In this document: positions 1 through 6,902 of the stretch, in pieces
Numbering within the stretch: the stretch's first letter is position 1
How the letters are laid out: every line of letters begins with the position of its first letter
From: a virus
Strand: one strand, 5' to 3'
Length of the DNA stretch: 20,384 nt
IMG/VR virus record: IMGVR_UViG_3300044732_000968
Coordinates: 1-20,384 of that record
Notes under the pieces: generated by a model
What the model was told of the DNA's origin: nothing
What the model saw: the letters and a program-made list of their open reading frames with translations, nothing else
The model's database searches: none
Translations under genes and position numbers: made by a program

Positions 1-70
1 TTGAGTTGGTTGTGTTTGGGGTACGACCAGATATAGTGGTACGCTTGAACTGAATCTTATTATTAGCCAT
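1..70 (-). CDS. Start of a fibre-like structural protein, cut by left window edge
   Basis: Read on the minus strand from the ATG at 70-68, an open frame runs off the left edge and gives 23 codons beginning MANNKIQFKRTTISGR, followed by TPNTTNS. This Lys-Ile-Gln-x-Lys-Arg start followed by a Ser/Thr/Pro-rich stretch is typical of the N-termini of T4-like fibre and tail appendage proteins. It also resembles the start of the fibre protein at 2962-4452 (MANLIQIKRSETTATP). A good Shine-Dalgarno sequence (GGAGAG, 80-75) stands 4 bases before the ATG, and a perfect T4-type late promoter lies 65 bases upstream. The gene continues the minus-strand structural series that the plus-strand glycosyltransferase cassette interrupts. 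Only the first residues are visible, so the exact family is inferred. Confidence 0.72.
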   Translation of the reverse strand, partial: MANNKIQFKRTTISGRTPNTTNS

Positions 71-74
71 GTGG

Positions 75-80
75 CTCTCC
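75..80 (-). promoter_or_regulatory. Ribosome binding site of the left-edge fibre gene
   Basis: The minus strand reads GGAGAG, then CCAC, then ATG. It is the strongest Shine-Dalgarno match seen in this region and supports the ATG at 70 as a real start, although only 23 codons are visible. Confidence 0.7.
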
Positions 81-86
81 AAAAGC

Positions 87-98
87 AGATATATATCT
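87..98. repeat. 12-bp perfect palindrome in the divergent spacer
   Basis: AGATATATATCT equals its own reverse complement. It lies between the two divergent genes, inside the predicted leader of the leftward late transcript. It could be a protein-binding site or simply an AT-rich chance palindrome. Confidence 0.4.
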
Positions 99-105
99 TA
101 CAGGC

Positions 106-119
106 CAACTATTTAGTTG
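106..119. repeat. Inverted repeat overlapping the -35 box (possible operator)
   Basis: CAACTA, two bases, then TAGTTG form a perfect 6-bp inverted repeat. Its right half shares TTG with the -35 hexamer of the rightward promoter (117-122), a usual position for a repressor site. In the leftward transcript the same bases could form a small hairpin of 5 bp with a 4-base loop. Function is inferred from position only. Confidence 0.4.
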
Positions 120-144
120 ACTTAATTACAATTCTATTTATAAT
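117..144 (+). promoter_or_regulatory. Sigma70-type promoter for the glycosyltransferase pair
   Basis: The plus strand has TTGACT (117-122) as -35, a 16-base spacer and a perfect TATAAT (139-144) as -10. The expected transcription start, about 7 bases past the -10, falls at 150-151, which is the first base of the ATG at 151. The transcript would therefore be leaderless or nearly so. A host-type promoter suggests the glycosyltransferases are made before the late genes. The -10 shares bases 139-142 with a late promoter on the other strand. Confidence 0.65.
135..142 (-). promoter_or_regulatory. T4-type late promoter, perfect TATAAATA
   Basis: The minus strand reads TATAAATA at 142-135, an exact match to the T4 late promoter consensus, which needs no -35 box and uses the phage sigma factor gp55. 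It lies 65 bases before the ATG of the left-edge fibre gene, giving a leader of nearly 60 bases that contains the two palindromes. Confidence 0.7.
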
Positions 145-150
145 GGGACA

Positions 151-2187
151 ATGATGAGAATAGCTTTTATTGACACACTCGGTTCACCTTATGATGGTTC
201 CACTCTCACAAAGAGAGGTCTTGGAGGATCTGAGTCAGCCGTCATTCGAATGTCCGAAGAACTAGCAAAGCTAGGATTTGATGTGACTGTCTATAACGAC
301 TGTGCATCAGATGATGCAGTGCCTGGTGAGTACAACAATGTGCTATACACTCCTATAGAAAGCATGGGCTCATATACCAAGACATACGATGTTGCAATCG
401 TTTCTCGTTCTGTGAAGCCGATTGCAAACGGTTGGGAGCCAATTATGAGCGCCAAGCATGTCTGCCTTTGGATGCATGACACGTTCTGTGAAGACGATGA
501 TCAGATCGAGTATCTAATTAACATCGGACATCTGAACGAAATCTTCACACTATCGGATTGGCATACAGGCTATGTCACTCACTGTGATCATGGCTTCCGC
601 CGTAACTATGATGTTCTGAAGAGTCACGTCTTCATGACTCGCAATGGTATCGGCAACATGAATCCTGGATGGATTGATGTTCGTGATAAGGATCCTAACC
701 TTTTTGTCTTCAATGCTTCTGTCACAAAGGGAATGATTCCTCTTGTAAAGCAGATTTGGCCAGAGGTCAAGCGTAGGATCCCCGATGCTAAGTTGAAGGT
801 CGTTGGTGGATACTATAAGCTCCGCCAAGCCGAAGGTCCTGATAAGCAAGAGCAGGACTGGACCGATCTCATGGTCAACTATGGCGCTGACATTGAGTTC
901 ACTGGTGTTATCTCTCAGCAAGAGATCTCGGATATCCTTTGCAAAGCCTCCTACATGATCTATCCTGCAGGACAACCAGAGACATTTGGTATCTCTACTC
1001 TTGAGGCTCTCGCTCATAATGTTCCGTTGATCACATGTCAGTTTGCAGCACTCGAAGAAACTGCAATTGATCTGGCATCATGGAAGATCAAGTATCCTGT
1101 AGAACCTAACTGGGCTATGCAATGGCTTAATCAAGACCACCAGGTCAAACTATTTGTTGATAAGGTCGTAGAGGCTTATAACACACCCTACCTACACCAG
1201 CAGAAGATGTATGCGTGTAATCAGGTAAAGGATATCTGTACATGGGATACGGTTGCCCTACAATGGAAGCAGCATTTGTATAAGAAGCTCGGTAAGTATT
1301 TGCCAATCGAAGAATACCGTAAGGTCACAAAGATCAACGATAAGGTTCGTAGAGTCTTCAATCGTCGCTTTATGAATACCGAAGAGCTGCAGCCAGCAAA
1401 GATCTCGGATGAAAAATCTATTGCTGTCATTACACCTGTCTACAATGCAGAGGCATATATTGAAAGATGTATTCTATCTGTAGCTCAACAAGACTATACT
1501 GACTATCACATGTACATTATTGACGATTGCTCAACAGACAATACAGTAAAGGTCGCAAAGGAAACTATTGCTTCACTTCCAGAATGGCAGCGTTACTACT
1601 TTAGTGTTTATAAAAATGAAGAGAATGTTGGAGCTGTTGCAAACCACTTCGATACTATCGAGCAGCTTGTAACCGAACAAGTCGTTATACTTCTTGATGG
1701 TGATGATTCGCTTGTCAATGACCCCTCTATCTTCCATATGTACAACAACCTTTATCATGAGGGTGCAGAGTTTACATATGGATCCTGCTGGTCAATGGTT
1801 GATAATATTCCATTGATTGCACAAGAATATCCACCAGAGGTTAAGGCAAACAAAACCTATCGTGAATATAAGTTCAACTGGAACATGCCATACACACATC
1901 TACGCACGTTCAATACCTCGTTAGTCAAGACCCTTGCAAGAGAGGATCTGCAGATCGATGGTGAGTGGCCAAGAGCTGGTGGAGACACTGCATTGTTCTA
2001 CTACTTGTTAGAGAAAGCTGATCCAGAAAAGGTTGTCTGCGTAACAGATATCGTGTATAACTACAATGACATGAACCCCCTGAACGACTACAAAGTCAAC
2101 TCAGACGAGCAGACAGCAACTTCTCAGAAGATTATTGCTAAACCATCTCCGTTCCTTCCAGGACAGATTGATTTGAGACCTCTATGA
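151..2187 (+). CDS. Two-domain glycosyltransferase (GT-B/GT4-like fused to GT-A/GT2-like)
   Basis: This 678-residue protein joins two glycosyltransferase modules. Residues 1 to about 385 look like a GT-B family 4 enzyme: the glycine-rich donor-side loop GLGGSES (23-29), a second Rossmann half starting near FVFNASVTKG (185-194), and PETFGISTLEAL (276-287), whose E277 and E285 form the EX7E motif that contacts the sugar nucleotide. Residues about 422-678 are a GT-A family 2 module, with PVYNAE (429-434), IIDDCSTDNT (456-465), the metal-binding DGDD (516-519) and a late GGDTALF acidic segment. No signal peptide or membrane helix is visible, so it should be cytoplasmic. Start ATG151 (or ATG154) has no clear Shine-Dalgarno but lies about 7 bases past a -10 box, so leaderless translation is possible. 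It overlaps the next gene by ATGA. The acceptor is unknown: host envelope sugars, phage DNA or virion proteins are all possible. Confidence 0.85.
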   Translation: MMRIAFIDTLGSPYDGSTLTKRGLGGSESAVIRMSEELAKLGFDVTVYNDCASDDAVPGEYNNVLYTPIESMGSYTKTYDVAIVSRSVKPIANGWEPIMSAKHVCLWMHDTFCEDDDQIEYLINIGHLNEIFTLSDWHTGYVTHCDHGFRRNYDVLKSHVFMTRNGIGNMNPGWIDVRDKDPNLFVFNASVTKGMIPLVKQIWPEVKRRIPDAKLKVVGGYYKLRQAEGPDKQEQDWTDLMVNYGADIEFTGVISQQEISDILCKASYMIYPAGQPETFGISTLEALAHNVPLITCQFAALEETAIDLASWKIKYPVEPNWAMQWLNQDHQVKLFVDKVVEAYNTPYLHQQKMYACNQVKDICTWDTVALQWKQHLYKKLGKYLPIEEYRKVTKINDKVRRVFNRRFMNTEELQPAKISDEKSIAVITPVYNAEAYIERCILSVAQQDYTDYHMYIIDDCSTDNTVKVAKETIASLPEWQRYYFSVYKNEENVGAVANHFDTIEQLVTEQVVILLDGDDSLVNDPSIFHMYNNLYHEGAEFTYGSCWSMVDNIPLIAQEYPPEVKANKTYREYKFNWNMPYTHLRTFNTSLVKTLAREDLQIDGEWPRAGGDTALFYYLLEKADPEKVVCVTDIVYNYNDMNPLNDYKVNSDEQTATSQKIIAKPSPFLPGQIDLRPL

Positions 2188-2783
2188 AAAAGATCCTGAT
2201 TGCCATTCCTACTGCTCGCTACATCGAGGCAGAGACCTTCAAGTCAATCTATGATCTGGAGGTTCCGGAAGGATACGAGGTTACCTTTCAGTACTTCTAT
2301 GGATACAGAGTCGATCAGGTCCGCAATCTGATTGCTGACTGGGTTGTTCGTGGCTTCGACTATCTGTTCTCTGTCGATCACGACATCACGTTTCCATCAG
2401 ACACACTAAACAAACTTCTGGCGCACGACAAGGATCTTGTGTCAGGAGTCTATAGACAAAGACTCGAGCCACAGATGCTTGAGGTCTATGAGCCGTTCGG
2501 TACAAGAATGTCTGCAGAAGATCTATATGCGAAGGACTGGCAGCTAGTCGGAATCGGCGGCTGTGGCTTCGGTTGTGTGCTGGTGAAGAAAGAGGTATTG
2601 GTGGGCGTTGGATATCCGCAGTTCGAATATCACCACGCACTAAACCACAACGATACAATCAGCGAGGATACAGACTTCTGTAAGAAGGCCCTTGCCAAAG
2701 GCTTTAGGTTGTGGTGTGACCCATCAATTCGTTGTGGTCACATTGGATCCACAACTATGGTTGTAGAGATTCCGAAGGTTTAG
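2184..2783 (+). CDS. Small GT-A-type glycosyltransferase
   Basis: A 199-residue protein with a GT-A-type layout. It has a beta-strand start KKILIAIPT (2-10), an RN pair (47-48) often seen in phage members of this group, the DxD-like VDHD (64-67) expected to hold the metal and sugar nucleotide, and a glycine/cysteine segment GGCGFGCV (125-132). It also has SEDTDFCKKA (160-169) followed by GHIG (185-188), resembling the catalytic acid and the late histidine motif of the family. It is short for a glycosyltransferase but carries all core motifs and no membrane segment. Its ATG overlaps the stop of the preceding gene (ATGA), implying translational coupling and joint function. Its last 29 bases overlap, tail to tail, the minus-strand gene ending at 2755, and no terminator is seen between them. 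The acceptor is not deducible. Confidence 0.75.
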   Translation: MKKILIAIPTARYIEAETFKSIYDLEVPEGYEVTFQYFYGYRVDQVRNLIADWVVRGFDYLFSVDHDITFPSDTLNKLLAHDKDLVSGVYRQRLEPQMLEVYEPFGTRMSAEDLYAKDWQLVGIGGCGFGCVLVKKEVLVGVGYPQFEYHHALNHNDTISEDTDFCKKALAKGFRLWCDPSIRCGHIGSTTMVVEIPKV

Positions 2784-2958
2784 TTTTCTTCTTTAACTTC
2801 TCGAGATCGAGAAGAGCCTGTTGATGTTCTACTTGAAGGCTGGCGTAACTCTTTTCGAGTAATGCCAGCCTTGCTTCATGTAAAACATTCTTACTTACGG
2901 CGTCATGTAGGTTCGCAGTCAGGCGATTGATGTACTCATTAACAAAATCAGCTTCCAT
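2755..2958 (-). CDS. Small coiled-coil protein (67 aa), unknown function
   Basis: A 67-residue protein beginning MEADFVNEYINRL. Its C-terminal half is rich in Leu, Glu, Gln and Lys with heptad-like spacing (LLEKSYASLQ, then LLDLEKLKKK), which predicts a helical coiled coil. It ends in a Lys/Pro/Ser tail. It starts 3 bases after the stop of the 496-residue fibre gene with no Shine-Dalgarno of its own, so it is probably translated by coupling. In position and style it parallels the 60-residue coiled-coil protein at 9232-9414, which also neighbours a long fibre gene. A role in fibre assembly or attachment is an inference. The 3' end overlaps the glycosyltransferase gene on the other strand by 29 bases. 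Confidence 0.6.
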   Translation of the reverse strand: MEADFVNEYINRLTANLHDAVSKNVLHEARLALLEKSYASLQVEHQQALLDLEKLKKKTKPSESLQP

Positions 2959-2961
2959 AAG

Positions 2962-4452
2962 TTAGAACGAGCCTCCGTCTAGTGTTCCGTATACAACCGT
3001 TGTTCCGTTAGATTGTAATACATAGCCATCGGTTCCGAGAGCTAAGTTTGTCATGCCGTTGGTTGAGTTACCTACAAGAACACCACCGCTCGTCAGAGTC
3101 GAGAGCTTCATAGTGTTTGCAGAGATGGCAACATCGATGGTTGAGTTAGCAGTGATGCTAAAGGTATTGCTAAATGAGAAAAGAGCGCCTGAGTTTAGAT
3201 AAGCCTCAAGAACAGCTGTTCCGTATCCAACGCCACCAGTATCAACTGTTGTTGTAGGCTCAACTTGGAGACCAGTATACAGTTTGAATATGCCGTCTGT
3301 TGCATCACGGAACAAACCAGTGTATCGTGTGCCACCGCTATTGTACATACCGTACAGACCAACATCAACGATGTCAGCGCCGTTACCATTTGCTAACTTG
3401 ATCAGCGGATCTTCGATAGTAAGGTTAGTTGTATCGATGGTTGTTAGCGTACCCGATACCGTCAGGTTACCCGAAAGCGAAAGGTCCGTAATAGACAGAG
3501 CGGAGTTAACATGGATACCGGATGTGTTAACTGTGAGAGTGGATCCAGTAGTGACACCAACAGAATCCGCTGCAACGCTGATACCGTTTGCAGCTACGAC
3601 ATTAAGGGTCACATCGCCTGTAGTTCCACCGCCCGTAAGACCGTCACCAGCAACAACTGATGTGATATCAGCAAGTGTATTGGCCCAGTAAACAGAGGTT
3701 CCATTCGAATGGAGAACCTGACCAGCCGCACCAGATGTACCGTTTGCGTTGAGGGCGGTTCCGCTTCCAACAGTTATGCGCGATGTGTTAGCGCTAAAGG
3801 CTGTTCCAACCGCAATAACATTACCGCTGAGCTCACCAGTTGTCCAGACACCAGTGCCGTTAGCAACAACAGCCGAGCCAACCGTAACAGCAAGAGCGTT
3901 GACAGTAGCTGTTGCAAACAAGTTACCTGTTGTGATTGTCGTGCCGTTGGCTGTCGAGAAAACAGATGTGTTGCCTACAGCGAAGTCGCTTGCGTTAATC
4001 TTGCCGCCAACGCCCAAGCCACCAGTGATTACAATTGCACCAGTAGAGTTGTTGGAACTAGCTGTTGCGTTGGTGAATGTGTGAGTGTTTGTCCACGCAT
4101 AAGTTGCGTTGACGTTAATCATAACAGCGCCTTGTGGGAGCCAGTATGTGTTACCGCTAGCGTCTACTGACAGCAGATAGCCTGCGCCTGGGCTTGCGAC
4201 ACCGTTCGCTGTGATTGTCTGAACAACAACGTTACCGGCAATGATCTTGTCAATACCAGAAGTAGAGTTGGCAACAAGTGCCTGATTGGCTGTCAGCGTA
4301 CCAGGGCTTCTAGCTCCACCGATTGCTGTGACGCCGCCATAGTTACCTATGTAAAGTACGTCTGAATTGCCAGAAAAAGCTAGTTCACCGTTGGCTAATG
4401 ATGTAGGGGTAGCTGTAGTTTCCGACCGTTTGATCTGAATTAGATTGGCCAT
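2962..4452 (-). CDS. Tail fibre-like structural protein (496 aa)
   Basis: The N-terminus MANLIQIKRSETTATP, then ANGELAFS, matches the short tail- or baseplate-docking start common to T4-like fibre and tropism-determinant proteins. The body is Asn/Thr/Ser/Gly/Val-rich beta-strand sequence with many short turns (ITGGLGVGGKI, AGQVLHSNG, LTGGGTTGDV). Near residues 326-352 it carries LTVSGTLTTIDTTNLTIEDP, a motif frequent in marine T4-like fibre proteins. No C-terminal peptidase S74 chaperone is present. The protein ends in LDGGSF, nearly the same as the end of the 87-residue protein encoded just upstream. The start is supported by AAGGGA 7 bases before the ATG and overlapping the preceding stop. 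A late promoter candidate (GATAAATA) lies 66 bases upstream, inside the preceding gene. Likely an adhesion or baseplate appendage component; the receptor is unknown. Confidence 0.78.
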   Translation of the reverse strand: MANLIQIKRSETTATPTSLANGELAFSGNSDVLYIGNYGGVTAIGGARSPGTLTANQALVANSTSGIDKIIAGNVVVQTITANGVASPGAGYLLSVDASGNTYWLPQGAVMINVNATYAWTNTHTFTNATASSNNSTGAIVITGGLGVGGKINASDFAVGNTSVFSTANGTTITTGNLFATATVNALAVTVGSAVVANGTGVWTTGELSGNVIAVGTAFSANTSRITVGSGTALNANGTSGAAGQVLHSNGTSVYWANTLADITSVVAGDGLTGGGTTGDVTLNVVAANGISVAADSVGVTTGSTLTVNTSGIHVNSALSITDLSLSGNLTVSGTLTTIDTTNLTIEDPLIKLANGNGADIVDVGLYGMYNSGGTRYTGLFRDATDGIFKLYTGLQVEPTTTVDTGGVGYGTAVLEAYLNSGALFSFSNTFSITANSTIDVAISANTMKLSTLTSGGVLVGNSTNGMTNLALGTDGYVLQSNGTTVVYGTLDGGSF

Positions 4453-4462
4453 ATTCTATCCC

Positions 4463-4726
4463 TTAGAAAGTCCCTCCATCCAGTCCGGATGCTCCGAGGT
4501 CGATTAGTTTAACTTCATATTTATCTAAACTGGCATTGTACACTAGAGTAGCACCTTCGACCACATTTGTCTCAACAACATCAGCAATGTCTTCGATAGA
4601 CCTGATCTCATTAATCTGATTCTTTAATGTGACGCCAGGTGCGGCCGAGTTCAATCGACCATCAGACTTTGCTACAGCTATGATGCTGTTGCTAACTCTT
4701 CCTGTGAGTGAAGCTCTTAGTGCCAT
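4463..4726 (-). CDS. Small virion-associated protein (87 aa), unknown
   Basis: An 87-residue protein, MALRASLTGRV at the start and ending ASGLDGGTF. The end nearly repeats the last residues of the adjacent fibre protein (LDGGSF). The middle (GVTLKNQINEIRSIEDIADV) is probably helical and the rest beta-rich. A GAGG Shine-Dalgarno sits 5 bases before the ATG, and the gene starts 2 bases after the preceding stop, so translation is coupled. It lies among fibre genes, which suggests a small structural or connector protein; no family function is recognised. The coding sequence contains a probable late promoter for the next gene at 4518-4525. Confidence 0.65.
   Translation of the reverse strand: MALRASLTGRVSNSIIAVAKSDGRLNSAAPGVTLKNQINEIRSIEDIADVVETNVVEGATLVYNASLDKYEVKLIDLGASGLDGGTF
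4518..4525 (-). promoter_or_regulatory. Late promoter candidate (GATAAATA) inside the 87-aa gene
   Basis: The minus strand reads GATAAATA at 4525-4518, 7 of 8 bases of the T4 late consensus. It lies 66 bases before the ATG of the 496-residue fibre gene, nearly the same distance as the perfect promoter at 135-142 before its gene (65). The in-frame codons encode Asp-Lys-Tyr. Confidence 0.5.
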
Positions 4727-4728
4727 TA

Positions 4729-5058
4729 TTACCTCGTTACTTGAGGAGTGACTGTTACGATGCCTTCGATCAGTCGTGATACTGTGCCCAGACTATCAGT
4801 GAGCTCACAGTCGTATACGTATCTACCAGGAGAGATGTTACCAGTGACAGCAGCATTCATCGAAAGAGTCACAGCGCCCGAAGCATTGCCTATACCGATC
4901 GTAAACGAATGAGCGTTAGTAGAGGTATAGTGCTTGCGCATCTGAGCTGCACCTGTGTAGCCAGTCAGATCAACAGGATCGCCGTTATCATCCGTAACGT
5001 CAATAGAAGTGGAGTAGTTAGCTCCTTGATCTATTGTAATGTGTGCCTTAATTGCCAT
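4729..5058 (-). CDS. Small BppU N-terminal-like beta-sandwich protein (109 aa)
   Basis: A 109-residue protein with the pattern of an immunoglobulin-like beta-sandwich of the kind seen at the N-terminus of BppU baseplate proteins and in small phage structural proteins. It has IDVTDDNGDPVDLTGYTG near residues 18-35, then AQMRKHYTS, an alternating strand (GAVTLSMNA), SPGRYVYDCEL (76-86) and a final strand GIVTVTPQVT. The GxYxYDxxL turn and the closing GxVTVxPxVT are the most telling parts. It starts 10 bases after the preceding stop with a weak AAGAGA ribosome site. Likely a small structural protein that decorates or connects fibres; the exact place in the particle is unknown. Confidence 0.65.
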   Translation of the reverse strand: MAIKAHITIDQGANYSTSIDVTDDNGDPVDLTGYTGAAQMRKHYTSTNAHSFTIGIGNASGAVTLSMNAAVTGNISPGRYVYDCELTDSLGTVSRLIEGIVTVTPQVTR

Positions 5059-5068
5059 TTGTTATCTC

Positions 5069-5602
5069 TTAAAACCCTTCTACGGTTGCACTCAGTGATA
5101 CTGGCGCAGATGCTAAAACTTCTCCGGTAATAGTATTACGCACTTCAGCTTGAAATTCAACATCATTCGTGCCATTAGTTCCACGACTTACAAACCAATA
5201 TGGGCTCGTTGCGCATGATATCCATGTGTCTTCGGCAGAACTCCCACCTTCAAAAGTACCATAGGTCCGAACAACTTTAATCTGATATTGACCAAGATTT
5301 GCTGGATTAAGACAGAGTGAATATGTGTCGCCACTGACGTCACCGCCAACAAATATTTTTCCGGTAGAGCTATTGATACCCCATTGCGCCTCGGCATATT
5401 CTGAAGCAGTGGCACTAACACCATCAGGATACAAAGTAATATCATCTAAAAATCCTACCCATCCACCACTAGTACGTATTTTAGCATTACTAGCATTTTG
5501 CCAAAAACCAGCATAGTAATATGCTAATCCACGGTCATCAAGTATAGCATCGTTTCGATTTACAGCTTTCCAACCTGTTGATGTGTAGATATGCATTGCC
5601 AT
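5069..5602 (-). CDS. Virion-associated protein, unknown (177 aa)
   Basis: I choose the ATG at 5602-5600 because it overlaps the stop of the collagen-like gene as TAATG, a coupled restart. An upstream TTG at 5617 would add five residues but is less likely. The product starts [18 protein letters not shown] and has Trp/Gly-rich strands (RTSGGWVGF, QWGINSSTG). Its last part (EFQAEVRNTITGEVLASAPVSL by pieces) looks like an Ig-like strand pair, ending in SATVEGF. By eye the DNA is more AT-rich than the flanking fibre genes, hinting at a separately acquired module. Lying between the collagen-like protein and a small beta-sandwich protein, it may be a fibre tip or accessory; no family is recognised. 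Confidence 0.6.
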   Translation of the reverse strand: MAMHIYTSTGWKAVNRNDAILDDRGLAYYYAGFWQNASNAKIRTSGGWVGFLDDITLYPDGVSATASEYAEAQWGINSSTGKIFVGGDVSGDTYSLCLNPANLGQYQIKVVRTYGTFEGGSSAEDTWISCATSPYWFVSRGTNGTNDVEFQAEVRNTITGEVLASAPVSLSATVEGF

Positions 5603-6891
5603 TAGATCTGAATCCAAATGTCGCCGACAGTTGTTGAACTAGGTTGTGTGCCTTGCACAAACACCTGTCCACCACCAGTGTACCCACTAGTTACGTGACG
5701 TAGAATTGGAGCTGCTGCAGATGCTGAGCTACCCTGAGATCCTGTAAATCCAATCGGTCCTTGTGGTCCTGTCGGTCCACCTGGTCCTGTAGGTCCAGCA
5801 GGCCCCTGTGGTCCTGGAGGACCTGCTGGACCGCCAGGACCTTGAGCACCTAGCGAACCAGTGAAGCCAATTGGACCTTGAGCTCCTTGAGGACCAGTAG
5901 GACCACCTGGCCCAATTGATCCTTGAGCACCTTGAGCACCCTGCACACCTTGAGGTCCGGCTGGACCCTGAGCACCTTGCGATCCAGTGAATCCGATCGG
6001 ACCTTGTGGACCTGTTGAACCAGTTGGACCCTGTGGTCCTGGTGGGCCAGCTGGCCCCTGTCCGCCAAGCGAGCCAGTGAAACCAATTGGGCCTTGTGGA
6101 CCAGTAGGACCTTGAGGACCTGTTGAACCAATTGGACCTTGCGCACCCGTGTCACCTTTTGATCCCGTGAAACCAATAGGACCTTGTGGTCCTGGAGGAC
6201 CAATAGGACCTTGTGGTCCTTGAGGACCATCAGCGCCTCGAGAACCCGTGAAGCCGATCGGACCCTGTGATCCTGGAGGACCTTGTGGTCCAGGAGGACC
6301 AATTGGACCGATAGGACCAATAGGACCTGTCGGACCCTGAGCGCCTTGCGATCCAGTGAAACCAACTATGCCTTGTGGGCCAGTCGGACCGGTTGGACCA
6401 GCAGGACCTTGTGGGCCAGTCGTACCTATAGGTCCTTGTGGACCTTGTGCTCCAAGGGATCCAGTAAAGCCGGTTGTACCCTGAGCACCTTGTGGGCCTG
6501 TTGGGCCAATAGGACCTGTAGGACCAACTGCGGTAGAAGCAGAGCCCGTAAATCCAATTGGACCTTGAGCACCCTGGGCACCAATAGAGCCAGTGAAACC
6601 TCTTTCACCCTGAGCACCCACTGGGCCTACATATGTTGTCCAGTAAAGACCGGCAGCATTAGAAGCAAGAACCTGGCCGGCGGATCCGAATGATCCATTG
6701 GCAATGATACCGCCCGTGATTACCGCGTTACCCGAGATACCAATTGCAGCTGCGTTGATTGTATTAGCGACAGAAAGGTTTGCCCCTACTGCTACGTTTG
6801 CAGTCATAGAAACATCATGCCCGAAGATCGAGTTGGTGCCTGCACCAATAACAGCAATACCGTTTTCTACTTTAAATCTTGTATTAGCCAT
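5602..6891 (-). CDS. Collagen-like fibre protein (429 aa)
   Basis: Residues 1-88 form a beta-rich head beginning [18 protein letters not shown] and ending [18 protein letters not shown], a linker also found in the 496-residue fibre protein. Residues 89 to about 386 are nearly pure Gly-X-Y triplets (roughly 98), very rich in Pro and Gln, so a collagen triple helix and a trimeric rod are expected. The triplet register is broken once, by four residues (STAV) after the second of ten GFTGS motifs. The last 43 residues are non-collagenous and end [10 protein letters not shown], a conserved phage fibre ending that may nucleate trimerisation. The ribosome site AGGA lies 5 bases before the ATG, 11 bases after the preceding gene. 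Collagen-like rods are common in phage fibres as spacers that hold a tip away from the particle. Confidence 0.88.
   Translation of the reverse strand: MANTRFKVENGIAVIGAGTNSIFGHDVSMTANVAVGANLSVANTINAAAIGISGNAVITGGIIANGSFGSAGQVLASNAAGLYWTTYVGPVGAQGERGFTGSIGAQGAQGPIGFTGSASTAVGPTGPIGPTGPQGAQGTTGFTGSLGAQGPQGPIGTTGPQGPAGPTGPTGPQGIVGFTGSQGAQGPTGPIGPIGPIGPPGPQGPPGSQGPIGFTGSRGADGPQGPQGPIGPPGPQGPIGFTGSKGDTGAQGPIGSTGPQGPTGPQGPIGFTGSLGGQGPAGPPGPQGPTGSTGPQGPIGFTGSQGAQGPAGPQGVQGAQGAQGSIGPGGPTGPQGAQGPIGFTGSLGAQGPGGPAGPPGPQGPAGPTGPGGPTGPQGPIGFTGSQGSSASAAAPILRHVTSGYTGGGQVFVQGTQPSSTTVGDIWIQI
5734..6627 (-). repeat. Gly-X-Y collagen-like repeat with ten GFTGS cassettes
   Basis: The region encodes about 98 Gly-X-Y triplets. 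GFTGS recurs ten times, usually as PIGFTGS followed by a variable residue and a GAQGP-like run, so larger cassettes have been duplicated on top of the triplet. The underlying DNA is a near-repeat of nine-base units and is prone to slippage and length change. Confidence 0.9.
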
Positions 6892-6902
6892 TTGTTCCTA
6901 CT

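Noticed and set aside
550-1017. Minus-strand 155-codon open frame opposite the fused glycosyltransferase
   Set aside because: It lies wholly inside a well-supported gene with catalytic motifs and has no recognisable protein features.
2797-2814. Perfect inverted repeat CTTCTCGA / TCGAGAAG near the convergent gene ends, as a terminator
   Set aside because: No run of T follows on either strand, and the bases are codons of the small coiled-coil gene (Leu-Asp-Leu-Glu-Lys). It may form a hairpin, but I cannot support a terminator.
3284-4170. Three plus-strand open frames opposite the 496-residue fibre gene
   Set aside because: Low-complexity antisense translations (Cys/Ser-rich or Val/Pro-rich) with no start signals.
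5603-5617. TTG start five codons upstream for the 177-residue protein
   Set aside because: The ATG at 5602 forms a TAATG overlap with the preceding stop, the same arrangement used at 9414. The TTG has no better ribosome site.
5850-6693. Open frames in other registers across the collagen-like region
   Set aside because: The nine-base periodic DNA keeps several frames open at once. Only the Gly-X-Y frame has a proper head, tail and ribosome site.
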